Source: Gammaproteobacteria bacterium
GTDB lineage: Bacteria; Pseudomonadota; Gammaproteobacteria; Pseudomonadales; Azotimanducaceae
Length of the DNA stretch: 11,977 nt
NCBI GenBank assembly: GCA_030432795.1
Contig: JAUILW010000060.1
Coordinates: 1-11,977 of the forward strand
Direction of reading: 5' to 3'
Shown here piece after piece: positions 1-6,661 of this stretch. The notes under the pieces are model-generated. The model was given only the letters and a program-made list of their open reading frames with translations, was not told the origin of the DNA and searched no databases. Each line of letters starts with the position of its first letter. Position 1 is the first letter of the stretch. The position numbers and the translations under genes were made by a program.

Positions 1-93
1 GAGATGATCGCCACCGCCAACATCGGCTGCCAGACCCATCTGGCGGCGGCCGCATCCGTGCCGGTGGTGCACTGGCTCGAGTTGGTGCGCTGA
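1..93 (+). CDS. glcF: Glycolate oxidase iron-sulfur subunit GlcF, C-terminal fragment
   Basis: This reading frame is open from the first base and ends at TGA 91-93, giving the last 30 residues of a protein that begins outside the window. It contains the stretch TANIGCQTHL followed by VPVVHWLELV. This matches what I know of the end of the second cysteine-rich (CCG) domain of GlcF, the iron-sulfur subunit of the membrane-associated GlcDEF glycolate dehydrogenase that oxidises glycolate to glyoxylate. LutA and GlpC share the fold, but the TANIGCQ and HW(I/L)EL pair points to GlcF. Only the tail is visible, so the name rests on a short match. The next gene starts 2 nt after the stop. Confidence 0.72.
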   Translation, partial: EMIATANIGCQTHLAAAASVPVVHWLELVR

Positions 94-95
94 CG

Positions 96-671
96 ATGTC
101 CGAAGCAATTCAGCTTCCGGAGACCCTTGAAACCGAGCGGCTGCTGCTGCGGGTGCCACGTCTGCAGGACGCGCCGGCTGTCAACGCCGCGATCCAGGCG
201 TCCTATCCGGAGCTGCACGAATGGATGGACTGGGCCGTGCAGCCGCAGACCCTGGAACAGACCCAGACCTTCTGTCGCGATGCCCGTGAGCGCTGGCTCC
301 GCGCTGAAGACTGGCCGCTGTTGATGTTCCTGCGCGACAGCGAAACCCTCGTCGGCTCCACCGGACTCGTGCGGCCCAACTGGTCGGTGCCGCGTGCCGA
401 GATCGGTTACTGGTGCCACACGGCGCATACAGGCCGCGGCTACGTCACAGAGGTCACCCGAGCGCTCACCACATTCTGCTTTGAGGCAATCGGCTGCCGC
501 CGGGTGGAGATCCGCATGGACAGCTGCAATGCAAAGAGCTACGCCGTGCCGGAGCGTCTCGGCTTCAAATTGGAGGCATTGCTGGAGAACGACGCGCGTG
601 CCAACGATGGCTCGCTGCGCGATACCCGCATCTATGCGATGTTCGATTTGGCGGCGTTGAAAACCGTTTAG
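96..671 (+). CDS. GNAT-family N-acetyltransferase (RimJ/RimL type)
   Basis: A 191-residue protein of normal length for the RimJ/RimL branch of GNAT acetyltransferases, which transfer acetyl from acetyl-CoA to an amine on a protein N-terminus or small molecule. It opens with the typical ETERLLLRVP strand (residues 12-21). The acetyl-CoA pyrophosphate loop is HTGRGYVTE (111-119), and the late motif CNAKSYAVPERLGF (144-157) corresponds to the N-x-x-S-x-x-V-x-E-K-x-GF signature of the family. The C-terminal DTRIYAMF strand is also usual. No signal peptide is seen, so it should be cytoplasmic. The ATG lies 2 nt after the glcF stop without a good Shine-Dalgarno site, suggesting translational coupling. 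Its TAG overlaps the TAA of the convergent lipoprotein gene by 4 nt. The substrate cannot be read from the sequence. Confidence 0.88.
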   Translation: MSEAIQLPETLETERLLLRVPRLQDAPAVNAAIQASYPELHEWMDWAVQPQTLEQTQTFCRDARERWLRAEDWPLLMFLRDSETLVGSTGLVRPNWSVPRAEIGYWCHTAHTGRGYVTEVTRALTTFCFEAIGCRRVEIRMDSCNAKSYAVPERLGFKLEALLENDARANDGSLRDTRIYAMFDLAALKTV

Positions 672-1177
672 CCCCGCGCGGCACGGTAGAGCCGGCGGAT
701 GCGCCGCGCTTCCGCCAGGTTGCCCTCGGCTGCTTCGATATCCGCAATGGCCAGCCAGCCCCTACGCTTGAGGTCTCCGCGGTCGCCCGCCAGCGCGATG
801 GCTTTCTGCGCGTACTGCCGGGCCCGCTGGCTGCGGCCGTCGGCGAGGTAGGCGAGCGACAGCTCGCTCCAGAGTGCTGAGTTTTTCGGCTCCAGGCGGA
901 TGGCGCGCTCGATGTGGCTGATGGCGAGCCGGTGGTTGCCTGCTTGTGCCGCTTCAGCGCTGGCCGCAAGGAGGGTGACGGTAGCGGGGTTCTCACGCTG
1001 CGGCGTTCGGGTTTCCACCTCGGGCTGCAATTCTGGCACCGCAACAGAGTCCGGCGCCTCAGGTTCGACCACGGGAACGTCGTAGACCGGTGGCCTGCTG
1101 GCGCAGCCCGCAGCAAACAATAGGACGAACGCAAAGGTCTGGTAGACCGGGACAATCAGTCTTCTATGTTGAACCAA
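668..1177 (-). CDS. lpoP: TPR lipoprotein, candidate PBP1b activator LpoP
   Basis: A 169-residue predicted outer-membrane lipoprotein. The first 25 residues form a lipoprotein signal: basic HRR (4-6), a hydrophobic core and FAAGC with the acylation cysteine at 25. A Pro/Val/Glu-rich linker (about 29-66) follows, then TPR-like helices (about 67-165) including the strong repeat AISHIERAIRLEPKNSALW (85-103). The gene overlaps the end of the PBP1b gene by 22 nt, so the two are one operon. In Pseudomonas aeruginosa a TPR lipoprotein encoded just downstream of PBP1b, LpoP, activates that synthase. Same architecture and position make this the best assignment; orthology itself is inferred. The only start ahead of the signal peptide is TTG at 1177, with AAGGA directly abutting it, so translation probably depends on coupling to PBP1b. 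The -3 lipobox residue is Ala rather than Leu/Val. Confidence 0.72.
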   Translation of the reverse strand: MVQHRRLIVPVYQTFAFVLLFAAGCASRPPVYDVPVVEPEAPDSVAVPELQPEVETRTPQRENPATVTLLAASAEAAQAGNHRLAISHIERAIRLEPKNSALWSELSLAYLADGRSQRARQYAQKAIALAGDRGDLKRRGWLAIADIEAAEGNLAEARRIRRLYRAARG

Positions 1178-3483
1178 TCCTTGAGCCTCGAACGCCAGTC
1201 GCGCTGTTTGATACCACAGCCCGGTTTAGGCCGCAAAGCGTAGCTGTCTTTCACCCGCAGGGGCGCCGTCTCGGCGCAACCCGGGTGCGCCAGCATGCCG
1301 GTATCGAACTCGATGTCGTGCAGATCCTCCGCCTCGATGTGGGTGATTGCCTCCACGCCTACCGCGCTCATGATGGGGTCCCATACGGCCAGCGCGCCGC
1401 TGCCACCGGTGAGACCCATGGGCGTGTTGTCATCGCGACCGACCCACACGGCTGACACCGTACGACCGTCGTAAGCAGCAAACCAGCTGTCGCGGTTGTC
1501 GTTGGAGGTGCCGGTCTTGCCCGCCACGCCGGCACCGGCATGCCTCGAACCCTTGCCGGTACCGTGCCGCATGGCCGCCTCCAGCGCGTAGGTGAGGCGC
1601 TCTGCCTGGTCGCCGGGTATCACCGGCTCCAGGTCGAAGGGATACTGGTGCAGCGCCTGGCCGTCTTCCTGCAATACCGCGACCACCGCTTTGGATGGCG
1701 TGCGGAAGCCGCCGCTGGCGAAGGTGGCGTACAGCTCGGTCACCTGCAGGGGTGACATGGGCTCGGCGCCGAGCACGAACGAAGGGAACCGGTTGGACGC
1801 GGCCTGCCCGGTCAAGCGCTGATAGGTGGCGCGAATGGCATCGAATCCCACCTGTTCTGCCAGTCGCACCGTCGCGAGATTGAGCGAGTCGCCAAGCGCT
1901 CGCACCACAGGTACATCCCCGTGGGATTGGCCGTCGAAGTTTTTCGGTGCCCACGGCTCCGAACCCTGCTGTGCGATTTCGATGGGGGTATCGGCCACCA
2001 GCTCGACGAGCTCACGGTTCTGCTGCAGCGCCGTGAGGACCACCACCGGCTTCATCAGCGAGCCGATGGGCCGCTTGGCGTGCATCGCCCGGTTGAAGCC
2101 GTCGTAGCCAGCGCGCCGCCCGCCCACCAGCGCCAGCACTTCGCCGGTCTGTCCGTCTGCCACCACCGCCGCCGCCTCCAGATCGGACTTGCCGCGCTGC
2201 TTCTCCAGACGTGTGAGCGTTTCTGTCACCGCACTCTGGGTTGCATCTTGCAGGCGCGGCACCAGGGTGGTGAAGATTGCCAGCCCCTGTGAGCCGAGAT
2301 CGGCACGTGAGTATTGGGCCGCCAGCGATTGGCGTACCAGATCCATGAATGCCGGATAGTAGCTGCCGCCTTTGCGTTCACCTTTCACTACCGCCAGCGG
2401 CCGGTCTTTTGCGGTCTGCGCTTCGGCGTCGGTCAGGAGCCCGTCGCCACGCATGATGTCCAGCACCAGGTTGCGGCGTGCCAGCGCCCGCTCGGGATGA
2501 CGAAACGGGTTGTAGTACGAGGGGCCGCGGATGATGGCGATGAGCGTGGCGATCTCGTCGGCGGTAAGCTCTTCGAGGGGTTTGTTAAAATAGAACTGCG
2601 CGCCAAGGCCGAACCCGTGAATTGCGCGGGTGCCGTTCTGCCCGAGAAATATCTCGTTTACGTAGGCGTTGAGCAGGTCCTCTTTGGTGTAGCGTGCATC
2701 GAGGATCACCGCCATGGCCAGCTCCTTGACCTTGCGCTCCAACGTCCGGCGGTTGTCGAGAAAGTAACTCTTCACCAGCTGTTGGGTGAGCGTGCTGCCA
2801 CCCTGCTTGAGCTCGCCGGCGGTGAGGTTCACCCACATGGCGCGCGCGATGCCGCGCACGCTGAAGCCGACGTGCTGGTCGAACACCCGATCCTCGACGC
2901 TCTTTAAGCCTTCGGTGAGCAGCTGTGGCACCTGATCGGGGGTGAGCACCAGTCGGTCTTCGCCGTGCTGCGGGAAGAAGCTCCCGATGACCGGAGGATC
3001 CAGACGGATCAGAGGCACGGGAAAGTCGTTCGGGCGAGCAATATCGGTGATGCCCTGGGTACGAAAGCGCACATCGATGACTTCCGCCTCGCGGGCGCGA
3101 TCGGCGAACTGGAAAGGGCGCAGGTGCACCCGCACGCGGTCGCCTTCCACCCGGTAGGTGCCGGAAGCGGCGGCGGAGACGCTGCGCACGTAGCCCACGC
3201 GTTCGAGCTCGGCCACGAATGCCTTCTGCTTCAGCGAGCTGCCACCGTAAAGCTCCAACGGCGCGGCGTATACGCGGGCCGGCACCGACCAACGGCGGCC
3301 ATCGAAGACCTTGGTGATGGTGCGGTCCAGATACCACATGTAACCGGCGAACAGTACGGCGAGTATGAGGCCGACGATGAACAGCAGCCACAGCAGGCGC
3401 TTCAGCCAGCGCCAGCGTGGCTTCGGCGCAGTGGTTTTGCGTGGCGCCCGCTTGGCCTTTGCCTTGGGTTTTGCTTTAGCCAA
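1156..3483 (-). CDS. mrcB: Penicillin-binding protein 1B, bifunctional transglycosylase/transpeptidase
   Basis: A 775-residue class A penicillin-binding protein that polymerises lipid II into glycan strands and cross-links the peptides in the periplasm. From the chosen start there is a Lys/Arg-rich cytoplasmic tail (1-28), one membrane helix (about 29-52) and a UB2H-like segment carrying the PBP1b-typical GRRWSVPARVYA. The GT51 domain has EDRVFDQHVG with the catalytic Glu near 197 and QGGSTLTQQL (227-236). The transpeptidase has GSLMK with Ser475 and Lys478, SLN (533-535) and KTGTS (656-660). The TTG start at 3483 is chosen because GGAG lies 5 nt upstream and the resulting tail looks like Pseudomonas PBP1b. 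An ATG at 3612 would add 43 residues, but it has no Shine-Dalgarno site. The periplasmic tail after the transpeptidase carries Cys736 and Cys756, which could form a disulfide. The TPR lipoprotein gene overlaps its 3' end. Confidence 0.95.
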   Translation of the reverse strand: MAKAKPKAKAKRAPRKTTAPKPRWRWLKRLLWLLFIVGLILAVLFAGYMWYLDRTITKVFDGRRWSVPARVYAAPLELYGGSSLKQKAFVAELERVGYVRSVSAAASGTYRVEGDRVRVHLRPFQFADRAREAEVIDVRFRTQGITDIARPNDFPVPLIRLDPPVIGSFFPQHGEDRLVLTPDQVPQLLTEGLKSVEDRVFDQHVGFSVRGIARAMWVNLTAGELKQGGSTLTQQLVKSYFLDNRRTLERKVKELAMAVILDARYTKEDLLNAYVNEIFLGQNGTRAIHGFGLGAQFYFNKPLEELTADEIATLIAIIRGPSYYNPFRHPERALARRNLVLDIMRGDGLLTDAEAQTAKDRPLAVVKGERKGGSYYPAFMDLVRQSLAAQYSRADLGSQGLAIFTTLVPRLQDATQSAVTETLTRLEKQRGKSDLEAAAVVADGQTGEVLALVGGRRAGYDGFNRAMHAKRPIGSLMKPVVVLTALQQNRELVELVADTPIEIAQQGSEPWAPKNFDGQSHGDVPVVRALGDSLNLATVRLAEQVGFDAIRATYQRLTGQAASNRFPSFVLGAEPMSPLQVTELYATFASGGFRTPSKAVVAVLQEDGQALHQYPFDLEPVIPGDQAERLTYALEAAMRHGTGKGSRHAGAGVAGKTGTSNDNRDSWFAAYDGRTVSAVWVGRDDNTPMGLTGGSGALAVWDPIMSAVGVEAITHIEAEDLHDIEFDTGMLAHPGCAETAPLRVKDSYALRPKPGCGIKQRDWRSRLKDWFNIED

Positions 3484-3485
3484 GG

Positions 3486-3492
3486 CTTCTCC
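3486..3492 (-). promoter_or_regulatory. Ribosome binding site deciding the PBP1b TTG start
   Basis: On the minus strand the sequence reads GGAGAAGCC then TTG. GGAG occupies 3492-3489 and lies 5 nt from the TTG at 3483-3481. This is the best Shine-Dalgarno match near the N-terminus and selects the 775-residue form. Confidence 0.7.
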
Positions 3493-3560
3493 GTGGGCGA
3501 AACGGGCAATCCTGGGAGGAAACCGGCATACGAGGGCGGTGAATGCGAAGAAGGCCGGCA

Positions 3561-3569
3561 AGAATAGCA
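3561..3569 (-). promoter_or_regulatory. Possible extended -10 promoter element for PBP1b-lipoprotein operon
   Basis: The minus strand reads TGC-TATTCT, an extended -10 form (TGn) with a 4/6 hexamer. No convincing -35 sits at the right distance. A start near 3554 would give a leader of about 70 nt to the TTG. This is suggestive only. Confidence 0.3.
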
Positions 3570-3690
3570 CGTGGCGCGTCCGCAAAATCCACAAGCCGCT
3601 GGACGCTGCCATCGTTGCGCATCTGATGTCTCACGCCGTTCACGGACATCCCATTGTTGCAGCCGTGCCTGAACACCTGCTGAAGCCGGT

Positions 3691-3720
3691 TTGCAATGGG
3701 TTGCGTGGCTGTCGTTTAAT
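3691..3720 (+). promoter_or_regulatory. Sigma-70-type promoter for the TPP riboswitch / TonB receptor transcript
   Basis: TTGCAA (3691-3696, 4/6 to TTGACA) is followed after 18 nt by TTTAAT (3715-3720, 5/6 to TATAAT). The predicted transcription start is about 3727, just ahead of the first riboswitch stem. That position, as much as the hexamers, supports the call. Confidence 0.6.
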
Positions 3721-3728
3721 GCCCATCG

Positions 3729-3810
3729 ACCTAAGGGGTGGCCTCGGCCTGAGACGCGCTTTCGCGGACCCTTCGAACCTGATCCGGTTAGCACCGGCGT
3801 AGGGATAGGC
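3729..3810 (+). ncRNA. TPP riboswitch aptamer (THI element)
   Basis: All the conserved blocks of the thiamine pyrophosphate aptamer occur in order: AGGGGTG (3734-3740), CTGAGA (3749-3754), ACCCTT (3768-3773), ACCTGAT (3777-3783) and CGTAGGGA (3798-3805). The stems can be drawn. P1 is CCTA (3730-3733) with TAGG (3806-3809). P2 is AGGGGT with ACCCTT. P3 is GGC (3740-3742) with GCC (3747-3749). An extra P3a hairpin is CGCG-CTTT-CGCG (3755-3766). P5 is CCGGT (3784-3788) with ACCGG (3793-3797). It lies on the sense strand of the TonB receptor, 55 nt before its ATG. By established riboswitch behaviour, bound TPP should lower expression of the receptor. Confidence 0.95.
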
Positions 3811-3862
3811 AGCGCTCCGAAGGTCTTGCAGCAACCCGCATGCACCAGCAGCCCGGAGCGTT
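3811..3862 (+). promoter_or_regulatory. Riboswitch expression platform: hairpin sequestering the Shine-Dalgarno site
   Basis: Directly after the aptamer, 3811-3819 (AGCGCTCCG) can pair over nine positions, one of them G·U, with 3854-3862 (CGGAGCGTT). The second arm contains the Shine-Dalgarno GGAG (3855-3858), which lies 6 nt before the ATG at 3865. There is no U-tract after the hairpin, so control of translation initiation is more likely than transcription termination. The loop of 34 nt is long but contains smaller self-complementary segments. That TPP stabilises this hairpin is inferred from known TPP riboswitches. Confidence 0.75.
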
Positions 3863-3864
3863 CC

Positions 3865-5898
3865 ATGAAGACCGTCGTGTCCTTTCTTTTCTCACTATTC
3901 CTCGTCACCCACGCCCATGCCAAAGATGAGGCGCAGGCGCCCATCGAGGAGATTGTCGTCACCGGCGATTTTCGCGACGCGAACATCAGCGAGGTGGGCG
4001 CCAGCGTGTCGGTGCTGCAGGTGGACGATCAGGCGGATCGCGTAAATCACCTGGAGGAGATACTCGGCCGCATTGCCAACGTGAACTTTTCCAGCGGCGC
4101 CAGCCGCGCCCGCTTCCTGCAGATCCGCGGTATCGGCGAGCGCGGCCAGTTCGCCGAGCCCTTAAACGCCTCCGTGGGACTGCTGGTGGATGGCGTCGAC
4201 CTGAGCGGCATCGGCACGGTGGCAACGCTGCACGACGTGCAGCAGGTGGAGGTGTTTCGCGGCCCTCAGGGCACCTTGTACGGTGCCAACGCTCTGGCTG
4301 GACTCATCAATGTGGTCACCCATGATCCTCTGGACTTCTGGGGAGGAGAGGTGAGCGCCGATATCGGCGACTACGATGCCCGCGGCTTGGGCGCGGTAGT
4401 ATCCGGCCCTCTCACCGACCGGTTGGGATTGCGCGTGAGCGCCTACCGGCACGAGGACGACGGCTTCATCGATAACGGCTTCCTGCGTCGAGATGATACG
4501 AACCGTCGCGAAGAACTCTCCGCACGGGCGAAGCTCGCTTTTGTCGGCGACGATCTGCAATGGACGTTCAACCTGGCACGTATCGAGGCGGACAATGGTT
4601 ACGATGCGTTCTCCCTGGACAATGATCGGCGATCCCGTTCGGATCAGCCGGGGCGCGATGTTCAGGACACCACCTACGCATCGCTGTTCGTCGGTTGGGA
4701 TCTGAGCGATGCGTTTGCCCTGCAGGCGACGGTGGCGGCGTCTGACACCGACGCGCGTTACGGCTACGACGAGGACTGGACGTTCGCAGGCTTTCATCCC
4801 GACGGCTACAGCTCCACGGACTTTTATGGCCGTGAGCGGCGCACGCAGACCATCGATCTGCGCCTGGTGGCCGATCATGATGCGCTTCGGTGGGTGGCAG
4901 GCGTGTATGCGCTGCGCCAGGACGTCGATCTGCAACGCATCTACACCTTTCAGGCGCAGGATTTCTTCAGCGGCTTCGAAGTGGATCGTCTGGCAGCCTA
5001 TGGAGAGGTGGAAGTCCCACTCACCCGTCGCGCACGTCTGAAGGCCGGGCTCCGCCTGGAGCGTCACGACGCCGCCTACGATGACAGCGCCGGGGTGCGC
5101 TTCTCGCCAAGCGACGACATGCTCGGCGGGCGGCTGGTGTATGAGTTCGATCTGGCGGACGATGCGATGCTGTACGCTGCTGCCAGCCGCGGCTACAAAG
5201 CTGGGGGTTTTAACACCGACGGCACGCTAGATCCCTCCATCCGTGTGTTCGAGCCGGAACTGCTGTGGAATCTGGAGGCGGGCTACAAGGGCGGATTCGC
5301 GGATGGGCGTGTCTGGTTGTCTGCCAGCGTGTTCTACATGTTGCGCCGCGACATACAGATCAACACCTCACGACAGCTCGTCCCTGGCGGTGAGTTCGTC
5401 GAGTTCACCGATAATGCAGCGAAGGGTTTCAATCGCGGGCTGGAACTCGAGTTCGAGGTGCAGGCCACCGATACGCTGCGCTTTTTCGGCTCCCTGGCTT
5501 TGCTCGATACCGAGTACGACGACTTCGTCAATGCACAGGGCGTGGTGCGCGATGGTCGCAGCCAGGCGCAGGCGCCGGACTATCAGTTTTTCCTCGGCGC
5601 CGAGCTACGTTTTGCACCCCGCTGGTTCGCGCGCCTGGAAGTGGAAGGGCGGGATGCCTACTTCTTCTCCGATACGCACGACGTCCGATCTGACGCGTAC
5701 GAACTGCTGCACGCTTCTCTCGGCTACGAGGGCGAGCGCTGGCAGGTCACGGCGTGGGGGCGAAACGTCACCGACGAAGACTACTTCGTGCGCGGCTTTT
5801 TCTTCGGTAACGATCCGCGCGACGGCTACGGGGCACGCAGCTTCACCCAACTGGGCGAACCGGCACGGCTGGGGCTGTCAGGTGTTTTGAGCTTCTGA
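3865..5898 (+). CDS. TonB-dependent outer-membrane receptor under TPP riboswitch control (putative thiamine transporter)
   Basis: A 677-residue TonB-dependent receptor. The ATG at 3865 is chosen because GGAG lies 6 nt upstream and a clean signal peptide follows (1-19, ending AHA before KDEAQ). An in-frame start further up would translate the riboswitch itself. A TonB-box-like EEIVVTG (28-34) leads into the plug domain, with QIRGIGERG, GLLVDGVDLSG and the hallmark VEVFRGPQGTLYGANALAG. A long beta-barrel ends in LGLSGVLSF with the terminal Phe typical of outer-membrane proteins. Late barrel strands include RGYKAGGFN, seen in many TonB receptors. The upstream TPP aptamer implies a thiamine-related substrate; comparative genomics has predicted such receptors as thiamine transporters (omr1). 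No inner-membrane thiamine transporter or thi gene is adjacent, so the partner lies elsewhere. Thiamine versus a precursor cannot be told from the sequence. It ends 5 nt from the convergent DsbA-like gene. Confidence 0.9.
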   Translation: MKTVVSFLFSLFLVTHAHAKDEAQAPIEEIVVTGDFRDANISEVGASVSVLQVDDQADRVNHLEEILGRIANVNFSSGASRARFLQIRGIGERGQFAEPLNASVGLLVDGVDLSGIGTVATLHDVQQVEVFRGPQGTLYGANALAGLINVVTHDPLDFWGGEVSADIGDYDARGLGAVVSGPLTDRLGLRVSAYRHEDDGFIDNGFLRRDDTNRREELSARAKLAFVGDDLQWTFNLARIEADNGYDAFSLDNDRRSRSDQPGRDVQDTTYASLFVGWDLSDAFALQATVAASDTDARYGYDEDWTFAGFHPDGYSSTDFYGRERRTQTIDLRLVADHDALRWVAGVYALRQDVDLQRIYTFQAQDFFSGFEVDRLAAYGEVEVPLTRRARLKAGLRLERHDAAYDDSAGVRFSPSDDMLGGRLVYEFDLADDAMLYAAASRGYKAGGFNTDGTLDPSIRVFEPELLWNLEAGYKGGFADGRVWLSASVFYMLRRDIQINTSRQLVPGGEFVEFTDNAAKGFNRGLELEFEVQATDTLRFFGSLALLDTEYDDFVNAQGVVRDGRSQAQAPDYQFFLGAELRFAPRWFARLEVEGRDAYFFSDTHDVRSDAYELLHASLGYEGERWQVTAWGRNVTDEDYFVRGFFFGNDPRDGYGARSFTQLGEPARLGLSGVLSF

Positions 5899-5903
5899 GG
5901 GCT

Positions 5904-6602
5904 CTATTCGGCCTGTGCGCTTTCGCCTGCGCGAATCTGCTCCACGAGGTGGTCCACCACATCGAGCGAGAGCTTGCGACCTATGCCCATGTTCACCGCG
6001 TACTGGCCGCCGACGATGATCATGGGAACGGAGTTGATGCCGTTTTCCCTGGCCTCGGTTTCCATGCGGGCCGCTGCGCGGCGCACCTCGGCTGAGTTGA
6101 AGGCGGTGAGGAACGCTTCGCGGTCGGTACCGTTGCCGTCGATGAAATCGGCCATCATCTCCGGCGTGAGAAACTGCTTGCCCTGGTCATGCACCGCACG
6201 GAACAGGCGGTTGTGGTTCTCCTCGAGGATGCCCATCTGCTCCAGCGTGATGTAGGTACGTCCGAGCAGGGCCCAGATCGGGCTGAACGATACCGGCTGG
6301 CGCCGGAAGGCGACGCTGTCGTTCTGTGCGGCCTTCCAGTCCTCGATGAGCGGGTCGAAGTTTTTGCAGTGGATGCAGCCGTAAGAGAAAAACTCCACCA
6401 CCTCCACTGGCGCGCCGGGGCGGCGGCGCACGTCGTCGCGGATCTGCGTGTAGTGCTCGCCTTCAGCGAAATCGCCCTCAGTCGCACCCGAGCTGTAGAG
6501 CAGACCGTAGAAAATGACCAGCACGGCGACGGCGCCTATGAACCCGAGTATGGTCCAGCGCAGCGTTGTCATGCGCGCATCGTTGTTTTTCTTCTTCGCC
6601 AT
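5904..6602 (-). CDS. Membrane-anchored DsbA-family thiol:disulfide oxidoreductase
   Basis: A 232-residue thioredoxin-fold protein predicted to act in the periplasm on cysteines of exported proteins. A Lys-rich start (MAKKKNNDAR) and a hydrophobic helix (about 15-37) with no clear cleavage site suggest a membrane anchor. The active site is FFSYGCIHCKNFDP with Cys76 and Cys79. The helical insertion of DsbA proteins follows (about 105-180), then the cis-proline loop SVPMIIV with Pro193 and the end of the thioredoxin fold. Active-site FxSYxCxHC and overall length fit DsbA rather than DsbC/DsbG. The dipeptide is Ile-His, not the usual Pro-His, which may shift the redox potential. AGGAAATC precedes the ATG at 6602. 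It is divergent from a glutaredoxin-like gene, so two thiol-redox genes sit back to back. Confidence 0.88.
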   Translation of the reverse strand: MAKKKNNDARMTTLRWTILGFIGAVAVLVIFYGLLYSSGATEGDFAEGEHYTQIRDDVRRRPGAPVEVVEFFSYGCIHCKNFDPLIEDWKAAQNDSVAFRRQPVSFSPIWALLGRTYITLEQMGILEENHNRLFRAVHDQGKQFLTPEMMADFIDGNGTDREAFLTAFNSAEVRRAAARMETEARENGINSVPMIIVGGQYAVNMGIGRKLSLDVVDHLVEQIRAGESAQAE

Positions 6603-6649
6603 GCTGATTTCCTGAACGCGAAACTGGCGGGGAAGTGTACCGCAACGTC

Positions 6650-6655
6650 TATAAT
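6650..6655 (+). promoter_or_regulatory. Perfect -10 box placed for a leaderless glutaredoxin-like mRNA
   Basis: TATAAT matches the sigma-70 -10 consensus 6/6. Counting 7 nt from its last base puts the transcription start on the A of the ATG at 6662. There is no Shine-Dalgarno site before that ATG, consistent with a leaderless message. No good -35 is seen 16-18 nt upstream. Confidence 0.5.
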
Positions 6656-6661
6656 GGCGGC

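Larger units (their letters stand above)
3484..3690. other. Divergent intergenic stretch between the PBP1b start and the riboswitch promoter
   Basis: No gene is supported here. A frame continuing upstream from PBP1b is open to 3612, but its residues (MAASSGLW through FAHGEA) do not resemble a PBP1b tail and its ATG lacks a ribosome site. The stretch should hold the PBP1b leader and promoter. Apart from the weak extended -10 listed separately I see no repeats or recognisable operators. Confidence 0.5.

Noticed and set aside
2314..3567. Plus-strand open frames opposite PBP1b
   Set aside because: Composition is Arg/His/Gly-rich, with no domain or ribosome site, and PBP1b motifs are unbroken on the other strand.
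3484..3612. N-terminal extension of PBP1b from ATG 3612 (43 more residues with a hydrophobic stretch)
   Set aside because: The ATG has no Shine-Dalgarno site, the residues do not resemble a PBP1b tail, and a strong GGAG precedes TTG 3483, after which the protein looks like known PBP1b.
3691..3864. Upstream extension of the TonB receptor frame
   Set aside because: It would translate the TPP aptamer and bury the signal peptide internally; ATG 3865 has a proper ribosome site and a clean signal peptide.
4162..5067. Long minus-strand open frame opposite the TonB receptor
   Set aside because: It lies wholly within the receptor gene, has no recognisable domain, and is the usual by-product of GC-rich codon use.
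5899..5903. Terminator between the TonB receptor and the DsbA-like gene
   Set aside because: The 5-nt gap cannot hold one, and no hairpin followed by a U-tract is visible in the adjoining coding ends.
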